This document shows positions 37,867-48,186 of a DNA stretch of 64,000 nt, one piece after another; within the stretch, counting starts at the first letter, position 1, and every line of letters starts with the position of its first letter. Both the position numbers and the translations under genes were made by a program. The notes below the pieces were generated by a model. It was not told the DNA's origin. It did no database searches and saw nothing but the letters and a program-made list of their open reading frames with translations. The DNA comes from Hirsutella rhossiliensis (lineage: Eukaryota; Ascomycota; Sordariomycetes; Hypocreales; Ophiocordycipitaceae), in the NCBI RefSeq assembly GCF_020360975.1, contig NW_025408683.1, positions 868,001-932,000 on the forward strand, in the 5' to 3' direction.

Positions 37867-39958
37867 GCGTTGCTATCCAGCAGTGTTTTCGTCGGCTCTC
37901 TCCCGAATCAAGAATCCATGTTAAAGCTAAAGTGGGACGTGTAAAGGTAATTGGAGGATTATGCATCCAGTAACACTTGAGTATCGCTGGCTCTTGATAT
38001 AGGCACAGATTTACCCGAGCCGGGTATAGCAAATGCACGTCAGTAACCCAGATACCTGCTGGATACACGCCTGGCACAGGGCCTCTGACGACATGCGACT
38101 ATAGCGTAATGAATCTATCCCACCCTCACCATTATGTTTGTGCGAGAAGCTCTTATGAGCCGATCACCAGCTATAAGATAAATACTTCGCCAACGACATA
38201 ACGTGCCTAGGCCACCCACGTGTCACTCCGGGTACTTATTGCTTCAGCAATGACCGGCCGGCATGCTACGGAGTGAATTCGCGAAAGGTAAACGCTATAC
38301 TTCGCACGTTTGCCACCACAAGTCAAAGGCGACATACATCCGCAAAGGCCTCGTCGTCATACCTACTAAGACCAACTTTTAAGCAGATGGGTGATTCGAC
38401 GACGACAACCCGCTAAAAAATAAAATCGCGCTGGTGCCTGAAGCCCATGCTTGTTATTTACGAATCAAGCGTGGTTTTGCTAACAAGACACCCCTCGTCC
38501 CTGTTCCAAAAGGGCGGGAGAAGTGGTCGCTTTTGAGACCCCTAGTATTCACTAGCGATTATTTGTACATAGGTCAATTAGCGCTTGTGCAGTGTTATTA
38601 CCGAGGTCTACTAGAATTAGGGCCACCAATCCTATTTACCCACGTTTTGGAATATATGTGTATAGGCCACCGTGCACGTGAGAGATATATTACTCGTGCA
38701 AAGTTTTAACTCCCCCGGCTATAACCAAGTGTATTCCCTGCAAAAACTCTACAATTCCTTAAGATTTATGCTCTCCACATACTACGCAAGCTTCAAACGC
38801 GTATTATAGGCCCTTTCTTATCCTGACACCCTCTATTTCGACGAATTTATAAAATTTCACCCGACCTATACTGAGTGCATAGCGCTTGTGACCTATCGTG
38901 GCGTCCAATATAAGCACCCAGTCCAAGCATAGAGTCGTTGGTAATTCCATATTTTGAAACCCGGAATTATCGCAACCCATCCCTAACTATGACGGGGAAC
39001 TAATTATCAATGACTTCATCGGCAGAGCTTGCCTGTAATTTATTATAGGCCAACGGGTTATGTCTGGAGGTGGGTCGTTATAGATGCTCCACGATCCCTT
39101 TGGCAGTTGAGGTGGAGCATGAACTGCCAAGTTAGTAAAATACCGCCACATTAGGCAAAAATAGGGTCACCCCCAGTAGACATGTTATTATTTACCCGTA
39201 TTAAAAGTCTCTTTCTGTTGTGACATGGACTTACTTCCCGTCGGACTCGAGGCTAGGGGGGGCGTAATGCTGTAAGGAACACGTGTCACGGTACGATCAG
39301 TCAGGTAGCAAAGATGGTAGGAGGTTCTTCCCTCTGTAGCAAGACTGAAGCTTGCCAGAGGGAAAGTCTCCCTGGTCTTACGAGCGTCCTGGTAGCAGCC
39401 TTCCACACGTGACTAGATTCCTTCCTAGACTATTAAGTTTTCTAGTAAGGCTCTTAATATTTGTAGAATTATATATTTATCATCTTTGTGCTCTTATCTC
39501 TTAAACATTATTGGTCTTTACTATTTCAGCTGCCAGGCGAGGCACTTATCGGCTTCATATCCATCGCAAAGGTTAAATGCCATATATATCCTGCTAGAAG
39601 ACCAATATGGCGTGCAGCCAAAAGTGAAGTGTACACTCCAGCAAGTAGATCCTATCACTCGTAGAGGTGCCAGTGGCAGCTGACATATACCTATAATATA
39701 ACCTTTACTAACCATTCTAGGTACTAACTGGAGTCTCCCTTTTGCCTACGGCGGGCAATCAGGTGCTAAATCTGCTCGAAACCTGTCACGGGGCGAGCCC
39801 TTGTGTTGTTGTTTGGTTGCAGACCTAACGTTCTTATGTGTGATCAATTGACAAAGCTGTCGCTTAGTGAATTTGGTTTCCTTTGTCACATCGCATCCTG
39901 TCGGCCTCCATAACAGAGGGGGTCTAGTAGCGCGCCCATTCTGGCCAAGACTACGGCG
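37867..39958. other. Intergenic region, no gene recognised
   Basis: Two kilobases with normal CpA/TpG content and only short, family-less open frames. One hairpin stands out at 39,084-39,120: 9-bp arms ATGCTCCAC / GTGGAGCAT with a 19-base loop. No RNA gene or complete transposon is recognised. Confidence 0.5.
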
Positions 39959-40260
39959 GCCTATAGGTATGTTAAAGTTAAAAAGGCATTTTTAGATTTT
40001 GTTTCGTCTATAGATATACTTAGATCTATAGCTGAATTATAGTTCGTTATATTAATGATAGATATATAACTAAAATAAATAAATATAAAAGTATATAGTT
40101 ATATAATAATATATATAAAAGAAAAATAATAATTGCCCTATATATATTTATTATTAGTTATATAAAAGTATATAAAGGAAAAAAACTTTAAAGATTTGCC
40201 CTATATATATTTATTGCTAATTATATATTAATAGATATACCTAGGTTTTAACAGTCGCCG
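39959..40260. repeat. AT-rich patch with short direct repeats
   Basis: About 300 bases of TpA-rich sequence inside the gene island. The motif 'ttgccctatatatatttatt' occurs twice (about 40,133 and 40,195), each followed by a similar TTATATA run. It resembles the RIPed blocks in composition and may be a decayed small repeat. It lies just upstream of the terpene synthase remnant. Confidence 0.6.
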
Positions 40261-40428
40261 CGTAGAGATAAAGCGGCTGCGTATATAGACCGAACCCCTA
40301 TATCCGCGATAAAATACACGCGCGCGGAAGCAAAGTGTCGCGCAGTAGGCACCGATTACCTTCTCGTTGAAGATTTCAACCCATTGGCTGCAAACATTTC
40401 CTCTCGCGCTGGACTATAAATTCTTAAG

Positions 40429-41883
40429 ATGACTGACGCAGTCAGTGTTAAGGGGGCAAAGAGCCTAGCCGCAGCGTTGAGCGGCAAGTTTCTTCGAATC
40501 CCCAACTTCAAGTCAATACTTTCAGATTGGCTAACAGGGCCGAATAAACATATCAACCAAGACCGGGCTATCGTGGACCAGATGCTTGAAGGGTAATGTC
40601 ATCTCAGACCTTACAGAAAGGACATTCTTACCCCTCTCATAGCACCATCGAGGATGAGAAGAAACTCAAAGCTCTTAAAGCTTGTGACTTCCGAAGGGCT
40701 TCCTGGTTTCCTGGTACAGAATTTGAGCCCTCTACCTCTGAAAAGATTTCTCACTAATACATCAAATAGTTGCTACCCGAACTCGGATTGAGACAACCTC
40801 GACTTGGCCGCAACGTACACGGTTTGGATTTATCTGTGGGATGATTACGTCGATCATGGCGAAAATGATAGCTAACTCGCTCTGACAGACGAAATGGTTC
40901 GCTCATACGTCGAAAAATCTCTAACTTACGTCAAATGGGCACTGGGTCTAGACGTCCCTCGACTGGAACCTCCCGAGTGCCCCGTTCCCGGTATGGGGCT
41001 CTTCAACCGTTTTGCTGAAAGCTCGCTTCAAAAGATAGCATATAGTACGTCTCAGGTTAGGTCCAGAAAGTAGTCAGGAATGACGATATGTGTAGCTGAC
41101 ACCGAGAAACTTTTAGTCCAGCGACAGCGTTTCTATCATCAGCTGGAAGATTTTATGTTGCATGTGCAAATCGAACATGCCAGACAACGGCAAGAGGCTG
41201 TCCCCACTCTGGAGCAGTAGTACACGCACATGCGTTTCGGGACGGCAAGCGTAGCGCCAGCCATGGAACTTTTGCAGTAAGCACCCTCAGGATGGTCCCA
41301 GGTCCTTTTCCGCCCTTGGATTGGGGTTTGGTGCTCAGGCTTGCAGATGCGCCACCAACGTTGAGCTCCCGGAAAGCATCATCAAATGTCAAGAAATGAA
41401 GACAATATCTCCGGAGAGAAGCCACAAAGCTTTTTATGATGTGGGACTCATCTTCCGTCAAGTCCTATGCACAAATGCCGAACTACCAAGGGTTAATGAC
41501 ATTTGCTCTCTGCAAAAGGAACTGGTTGGCTGTCTGCATCTCCAAGGGCTCATCAACTACCTTGCACCGAAGCTAACATCAACGTGACAGAGAAACGGGG
41601 TGATCCAGAATATGATACTGGTCATGTTTTTCGCCAGCAGCAGCAAAGACCTCGACGTAATCACGTAACAGTTTACGGACGATTTCGAGCAATCGGTTGA
41701 TTCGTTCGAAGGGAATTTTCGAGGCCTCTATAATACCACGAAAGCTTGAAGAGAGATCTGAGGACGTACGTTGACAGTTGCCGAGCGCTGGTGGCTGGCT
41801 TGGTAAGTTGGATGTCGAGCTCCACGCGGTATAAAGTGGCGCAGTACCTTCAAGAGGACGGTTCAGTGTTGGTGCCTCTCTGA
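40429..41883 (+). pseudogene. Class I terpene synthase, broken
   Basis: Terpene cyclases of this type ionise a prenyl diphosphate using two metal-binding motifs. Both remain: the aspartate-rich DDYVD (40,840-40,854) within WIYLWDDYVD, and the NSE-type NDICSLQKE (41,495-41,521), followed by the C-terminal Arg-Tyr pair (41,827-41,832). Start ATG is 40,429 and end TGA is 41,881-41,883. Introns still fit: 40,593-40,642 (50 bp), a second before the DDYVD exon, one with GTACGT donor near 41,047 and one with GTAAGC donor near 41,279. In-frame TGA (40,789-40,791), TAA (40,873-40,875) and TAG (41,218-41,220), plus frame changes near 41,580, break it. A TATA-like ACTATAAAT lies about 17 bases upstream. 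Substrate and product cannot be told. The neighbouring reductase, regulator and transporter suggest a former terpenoid cluster. Confidence 0.8.
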
Positions 41884-42777
41884 GAAGGCGTTCTAGGTCA
41901 CCACATGTGTTCTACACCTCGCTTTCCACACTCTGATATGGCTCAACTGGATAGGAGGGGTTGCACATGGGAGCCATTGGAAAAGGACTAAGTGCATGTA
42001 TCTCGATTATAACTTTACCAACTATTGATGCGAAGATTCTCCTCTCGTAGACTCTTAAGGCCACATATAAGAGGGATAAAATTGTGGCTATACATCTACT
42101 TTTTAACCTGAACAACGGGAGGCATGTATTTACGCCTTACTTAGCCATCATTCGGGGTCAGACATGGTGTGTCACAGCGGGAGTGGTCCGTTCTGACTGC
42201 CCTTGGCATCGCAAAGAAGTCAGCCCTTGCGGGAAGCGGTGGTGGAGGGCACCAGTATTAAATTATTAATGAAGTTGCCCAGGCGTGGCACACCAGAAAG
42301 TCGCGAGCCCGCCCGGCGAATGCTGACCAAAGCAGAGTACAGTAGCCTCACCGGGCGAAGCAAATCATTCGTTCATTGGATTCCGCAAGCCATGCAAGCC
42401 CTGGGCTGCTTCGCCCCCGCCTTCATGACGTGGCGCATCTGCTGATGCCACCCCGGCTTGTGTTCCGCCGGCTGGAGATCTTCCCGGTTGGAGAAGCTAT
42501 GAATTGGGCCGAGCCTCGGCGAATCAGTCAGGAGGGAACATGGCATTCGGCCGAATCTATCCCTGGGGCAGACAGGAAGGATCCAAGCGGGGACACTGTA
42601 TGGATTGGTGTATAAGTAGCTCTTGTGTTCACACAAATCTTCAACAGTCAACGAGCGGCTTCAGTTGTATTCATCAAGTTTTGGCAACGGCAACCTGCCG
42701 TTGTATTTTGACACGTGCATCTTTTTCCAGTCGCTGAAAAGCGCCTGGACAGCCCCCATATTCCAGGAAAAGGCAGA
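41884..42777. other. Promoter-side intergenic region of the NmrA-like gene
   Basis: No coding family is recognised. It holds a perfect 12-bp palindrome ATTCGGCCGAAT (42,545-42,556) and a CGG-N8-CCG pair (42,454-42,467), the kind of inverted triplet bound by Zn2Cys6 regulators. Whether either is a binding site is not known. Confidence 0.4.
42611..42616 (+). promoter_or_regulatory. TATA box of the NmrA-like gene
   Basis: TATAAG lies about 165 bases upstream of the ATG at 42,778, followed by a short leader without other start codons in good context. Confidence 0.5.
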
Positions 42778-44033
42778 ATGGTCAAAATCGCGATCGCTGG
42801 CGGATCTGGCGGTGCGTCTTCTCACTACTCGCATTGCACCCAGCTCCAGCTCTGACTGGAATATCAATAGACGTTGGCCAGGAGATCCTTGACACACTTC
42901 TTGCCACCAAGAAGCACGAGATTCTGCTCCTCTCCAGAAAGGTCCGGGCACGATTCTCAGTCGCGCATACACCGTCCCGCTTCAAACCGCTGACGCGCAC
43001 AGAATGCCTCCGTTGAAGAGATGGCGCCTGCCGTAACATGGGTCCAGACGAACTACAAGGACCCCCAGAAGCTGGCGGAAATACTGCAGGGCGTCCATAC
43101 GGTGCTCTCATTCATCGTTGTGCACTCGGACACAGGCAACATGGCCCAGAAACACCTGATCGATGCTGCCGTTCAGGCTGGTGTGAAGCGATTCGCGCCT
43201 AGCGAATGGGCTTCGTGAGCTAAGCAATTGCCAAAGACTTCAAATTATGCTTGCTCACTACTTGCAGATCATCTTTCGAGCACATGAGCTGGTATGCTGG
43301 CAAAACTGAGATCCGTAAATATCTCAAGAGGTTGAATAAGGATAAAAAGGTCAGTTGAGAGCAGAGTAGCATCCACAACTTTAGAGCCGAGCAAGTCAAC
43401 CAACATGTACCTCAAGGCTCTTGAATATTCGCTCTTCCAGCCGGGCTTGTTCATGAATTACTTCACCAATCCTTACAAGACCGCCAAACACGTTACTCCC
43501 ATCGAAACCCCAATCGACTTCAACAACCGCCGAGCCCTTGTGGTAGAAGGCGGTGATAATGACCGCATCACCCTTACGACGGTCCGAGATCTTGCCAATG
43601 TGGTAGCTCGAGCCATTGACTATGATGGCGAGTGGCCAGTCGTCGGTGGCATCAAAGGCGCCGAGCTCACGGTTGGGCAACTCATTTCTCTTGGCGAGAG
43701 GATCCGTGGTTCGTCTTCTACTACCATCCGGCGCAAGAAAAGTATCAAGAGTTAACACGAGGATCACCAGGCGGACAGTTTGCCGTTGAGAGGCTCAAGG
43801 CCGACGATCTTGCATCTGGGGAACTCAAATCCTCGTGGCGACCTAAAGCCGGCCCCCCGGCCTTTCCGCGCGAGCAGTTTGACGCCATCTCGGCGATGCT
43901 CATGTCTGGCATTTTGCTGGGCATATCAGCGGGGGCTTTGAATGTCTCCGATGAATGGAATCGGCTGCTGCCAGACTACAAGTTTACAAAGGCCGAGGAC
44001 TTCTTGGCCGAGGCCTGGAGCGGTAAGCCCTAG
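42778..44033 (+). CDS. NmrA-like / isoflavone-reductase-like NAD(P)-binding oxidoreductase
   Basis: Six exons join to an open frame of 954 nt (317 aa): 42,778-42,811; 42,871-42,941; 43,003-43,214; 43,268-43,349; 43,417-43,708; 43,771-44,033. The five introns of 53-67 bp all have GT-AG ends and most have branch-like CTGAC/TTAAC motifs. The first junction builds the dinucleotide-binding motif GGSGDVG (residues 8-14) behind a short beta strand. Later blocks are typical: VKRFAPSEW, a YAGKTEIRKYL helix, LEYSLFQPGLF, then ITLTTVRDLANVVARAID and GELKSSW. Length matches the family. It is probably a cytosolic NAD(P)H-dependent reductase or redox-sensing protein; the substrate is unknown. It lies between the terpene synthase and regulator remnants, which suggests tailoring of a small molecule. 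The third and fourth acceptors are the least certain splice choices. Confidence 0.88.
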
Positions 44034-44225
44034 GTCTTGTCAGCCGCCGAATAACCAAGGCGGAGGAACGGCTCTTCCGGCTATCTGACTCGTCGCGGGA
44101 ATGTGTACTTTCGTCCGCCGCATTTCGGCACAAGTCATCCAAGACCTAAACCTGGCAGCACCGTCTCCGCCGACTCGGGTCAACAGTCCCAGATCCTTCA
44201 TCCCCTTGAATCCGTAGGCACCGGT

Positions 44226-46291
44226 ATGGCACGCGGAAGCACCGCTGGTGAGCCGGAACCCAAGCAAAGAAAGGCCCACAAGGGCACGCAAAGCTGCTGG
44301 GCGTGCAAGCGACGCAAGATTTAATGCACCTTTGCAATACCATCGGCCGTCACATGCGACGGCTGTAGATGCCGCGGAGCCGCCGGCATCAGCCAAGAAT
44401 TTCCAGAAGAAGGTTGGGGACAGACTAGGCCGTGTTGAAGCCATGATTGAGCAGCTGACGACCAATGCCAAGCATGGCAGCGACCTCTAAGATTTTTCAT
44501 CAAGTAACAACAGTAGCTTGCAGAAAGATAAACCCCAAACAGCAGCAACAGAAGCACCCCAACCCCCCTCGCATGAACCATTTGGCTACCATGGCCCATC
44601 CAATCAGCTCGTCGCAGTGTGGCCCGGTCAACGCGACCTCGAGTCCATCTCAAGTCTTCCCGCCAATATTTCGGGGCTTCTATCATGTTCCACTTGCACA
44701 CCATGCTCAACCCGAAATGCACCGTTTTCACGGGACATGTTGCGGCTGCCCTCTTCAGGATCCCGCCCGGTTCTAATTGCGTGTAAACTTTTGTTTCCGA
44801 GTTCTTTTCCTCGGGGAACTCGGGAATGCTCCTCTTGGGAGGTCGGTGGTCTGAGTGCCAACCATCACGATGCCATCATGTCTCGTCTAGTTCGAATGGA
44901 TCACTATCTCTTGCTAATGCGCCGGGATCTCTTGACTACGGTTTCGCGGAACCCAAGGCGCTGGAACGCCGTACGCCCATAGAGCGCATGCAGCGCATCC
45001 AATGCGCCGCGGCCGGACGCATCCTCCAGCCCAGTCAAGCTGGGGCTAATGATGATATCACCTCGACTCTTGAGATTGATAGGATGCTTCACGAAGCGTC
45101 TTCCTCGATGCCTCCCATATGGTGGCTTCCTCCCAGTGCAAGTGACAACGTGGAGACCTTGGGCGAGAGACAGTCCGTATCATGGAGCTATTCACTCAGC
45201 ACCACTTGCAGGCGCGGCTGCATTTTCCATACTTGTTGCGCTTCCCCGTCGATGAAAAATATGGCTATTGTCACGGGCTGTGCCCGGCTGGTGGACCCGG
45301 TTGTACCGGGTCCGGTGGGTCGTGCTCCGGTGGCAACACCGGCCCCGCTCCGCGGACCCAGAAGCTGCGAGAACATTCCGAGAAGGGTAATATAAGCTCG
45401 CACTCGAGGCTACGCCTCGAGTTCAGCTTCTTTTCCTCCTTAGCTCTAGATAGACAACACCTAGGCACCTGCTTGTTGAATAAACTCCGGGCCAGCCTTT
45501 CACAGCTATAACAAGATAATGGCCGCCAACGCCAGCCGTGAGGTTCTGTCGCGGTTTGTATCGTTCCGGAGATCCAGGTCGGCAACCATATACTGCCGCG
45601 GCGTCGAATTCCTAGCCTTCATCGCCAGCACGGCGCTGTGTCTCGCACATATCGAGGCACGCCAGTATGGTCAGTGCCCAGGTGATTCCAGGTGCCGCAA
45701 CACCCTCTTGACCTCCGTCGTGCATCAACGGCTGGCTGATCGGGGAAGGGTGGAGATCGCATTCGAGATTATGGAGCTTGTAGCTCAAGACGAAACTGAT
45801 AAAATTGCACCCAAGATCACCAACGTCCTGCGACTTCGGCTGGAAATTGAGGTTAATGCTGCTGTTGGTTGGTTTTATAGAAACAACTTTCGCCGCGGAG
45901 AGTTTACAGGTCGAGGGAGGAGCTTGAATATGGCAATGACATTGATGGTGGCGGCAATGAGTTGTGCATTCATACTCCCTAGTCCCTACCTTGGGAACAT
46001 CAAGATCGAGCGCTGAAGGTCTCCGAGTTGCCCGGCCTTGATTCAGCGGTACCTTTTGTTTCACCCGAGCACCACGGTATAGGCCACGAGAAATTACAAA
46101 CGCCGAATGCCTGGGCCGGCTACTAGGACGGCGGCCAGTCGGCGAATCCAGACTGGCAAGCCGTGCCGTCCAGCTTGAGCTCGGTAGCACCATTCATCAT
46201 GATACTCGGTTACGGTCGGCAATCTTCGAAGCACGGACAGCCCGTGTCGAGAAGATTGGAGGGGAGGCAGGTGGTGCACTTGGGGGGTCAG
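44226..46291 (+). pseudogene. Zn2Cys6 transcription factor, broken and interrupted by a solo LTR
   Basis: The ATG at 44,226-44,228 opens a fungal binuclear zinc-cluster regulator. The cluster reads KGTQSCWACKRRKI, then a TAA (44,322-44,324), then C-T-F, with a second C-X2-C. The last expected Cys (before SQEFPEE) is Gly. A frameshift near 44,405 leads to GDRLGRVEAMIEQL. Further homologous pieces follow in changing frames: EMHRFHGT near 44,720, PIERMQRIQCAAAGRIL near 44,980, LFTQHHLQARLHFPYLL near 45,190, then NASREVLSRFVSFR from 45,520 and FLAFIASTALCLAH near 45,610. These match the middle homology region of the family. A 236-bp LTR (45,269-45,504) splits it; excising the LTR and one target copy rejoins the frame exactly. 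It may once have regulated the neighbouring genes. No function is left. Confidence 0.85.
45269..45504 (+). mobile_element. Solo LTR (236 bp), TSD GCTAT, not RIPed
   Basis: Begins TGTCACGGG and ends CTTTCACA, with the 5-bp duplication GCTAT at 45,264-45,268 and 45,505-45,509. It holds a TATA-like 'taatata' near 45,389 and a palindrome around 'ctcgaggctacgcctcgag'. Ends, size and target duplication fit an LTR left after recombination of a full retrotransposon. CpA/TpG content is normal. No second copy is seen in this window, so orientation is arbitrary. Confidence 0.82.
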
Positions 46292-48186
46292 TAAAAAGTA
46301 AAGAAAGGGATAGATTAATTAAAGAGGGCCATCGCGGGCGCTGTTCTTACATAGCGCCTCCAGGGCCCGGACTAACTAATATCCGTTCTCTTAGGCGGTA
46401 GCCATAGCCCTTGCTGTGGCTGATGCGGGTGGCGCTGGGCCACTCCTAGTGGCGCCCTCACGCATCAGCAGGGCTGGGTGCAGACCCGAGATGGCCGAGG
46501 CTTCGGGGCCGACTTTACCCTTCAGGCTGAAAAAATTTACACTATCGCCTGGCCAGTGTTGCGGATGATGGCCACCAGTTTTTGACATGGATCTGTCATC
46601 GAGTCGAAGACGAAGGGCAAATGCGGGCGCGTCTTTGGCATGTCGGGTGACTCGGGTCCAAGCAGCGACTTGAAGATATCGCATGTCCATTTGGTCAATA
46701 TGCTAGTTCCGCAAGAGCAGAAACTCAAGTCACCCCTTCGGTTCAAGCTCACGCAGCTCTTTGACAACGTCCTATTTTCCCACACAGCCCTCCTGCACTG
46801 CCACTTCATGTTAAAATGACACCTCGAACGCTTTACGGATATGCTCATAGGAGACTCTGCGCACATGATTGTCCGGGTGCTCTGCCCCTACAACTGCATT
46901 TCTGGCAAGAGTGCTTCCCGACATCGGGAGAGCTGAATGCCTAATCGACCTTGTGCTTGGCCTAAGTGTCGGGCTCTCTTTCGTTGCCGCTGTTTGCAAT
47001 GCTTAACGGTGTCCGAGGTGCTTTCGGGCGACAGATACTACTTCCGATATCATTCACGCACTGCCACTCCCGGACTGATTCCCCGAAGATTCCCTTGAAA
47101 AGCCTGCATGCTGAGTCGGTCTCTACTCTGGAGGGCCTTCAGCAATACTCTCTCTACTTTGCGTGTAGCAGCAACCAGACGAGTGAACATGGCCAAAGGG
47201 TCAAGCTGTTCCTCGGCATTTCTTTCGGATCAGCTACAATCTGAGTCGAACCCATTGCGACGGCCACATGCTGTAGTTAGTAGAAGGAAAGCAGCATCGT
47301 GCCGAGGAGAGAAGCAAGTATACTATCTAGGCAAGTAGTGTTGCATTGCGGCAGTTGCTTATTAGATGCAGGTGAGATTCGCGACATCAATGTTGATTTA
47401 TAATGTCCACGCCCTCTAACCACTTGCGTGTGGCCTAGTCAAACCACTGCCTGACTGATCCACTCCAAGGGCGTCGCCGCGCCGGTGTCGGGCTCGGGCA
47501 AAGGCCGCAAATGCCGCCTAGCATAGACTACAGTCACATCCACGCGGCTGCCGTGGAGGTCGCAGTGTAAATATGAATGCTAGGGCCTGCTCAATGGGCA
47601 TACAGAGAGAATCCCGCAAGTGATGGGCATCAATGGCCGCTTCGAGTCGTTGACCGAGCGAGCCGGAGGTCCGGTTCCACTCGTATCGGCCAGCAATCCA
47701 TGCTGCCTGCAAACACACGCACTCAAAGGAACTACAAGAAAGCTTCGCGGGCCCAGCTCTTCCGCATCATCGTCGAGGAGTCGCGGCCACCGGTCTCGGG
47801 CCCTCCTCGATCGGCAACAGGGGCCCCGCTTGTCGGGGCCCGCATTATAGTCAAGTCTCAGCACTTTTTCTTTCTCTCGTGACTCTTACGTTTTTACAAT
47901 ACACGAAGTTGATCGCGAGTCAGCCCGTGATTCGTCACGATAGAGCCCTATGAGCCTCTCGACTCGGCTACTCGGCTACTCGTTGGTCGCTTATAAGTCC
48001 CGGCACAGTCGTTTTCCAGCGGTCCCCTCTAGTGCAACAGAGCGGTGCCTTGGAAGCAAGTGGGTTTTTATTTAAAACTATGCCGTCTGTCGAAGCATCT
48101 TGATATCTCCTTGCTGTTGCTACCTAGACAGCATACTTTGCTCAACCCAGAAGCATTGAACGGGCAGAACACGCCCCTAAGCCGTC
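46292..48186. other. Gene-poor stretch with an unidentified coding-like trace
   Basis: No intact gene. The plus strand around 46,590-46,820 reads like protein for about 70 residues (for example FKLTQLFDNVLFSHTALLH), and the minus strand of part of it also looks open; neither is recognised. A GC-rich hairpin lies near 47,817-47,846 (ggggccccgcttgtcggggccc). A short tandem 'ctcggcta' (2.5 copies, 47,963-47,982) and a TATA-like 'tatttaaaa' (about 48,067) precede the transporter gene. Confidence 0.45.

Noticed and set aside
38434..38709. Plus-strand open frame of 91 codons
   Set aside because: Begins with GTG, no domain or signal peptide, surrounded by non-coding sequence.
39784..39888. TGTCACGG...TCACA segment as a second LTR like 45,269
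   Set aside because: Only the first nine bases match and flanks do not form a target duplication.
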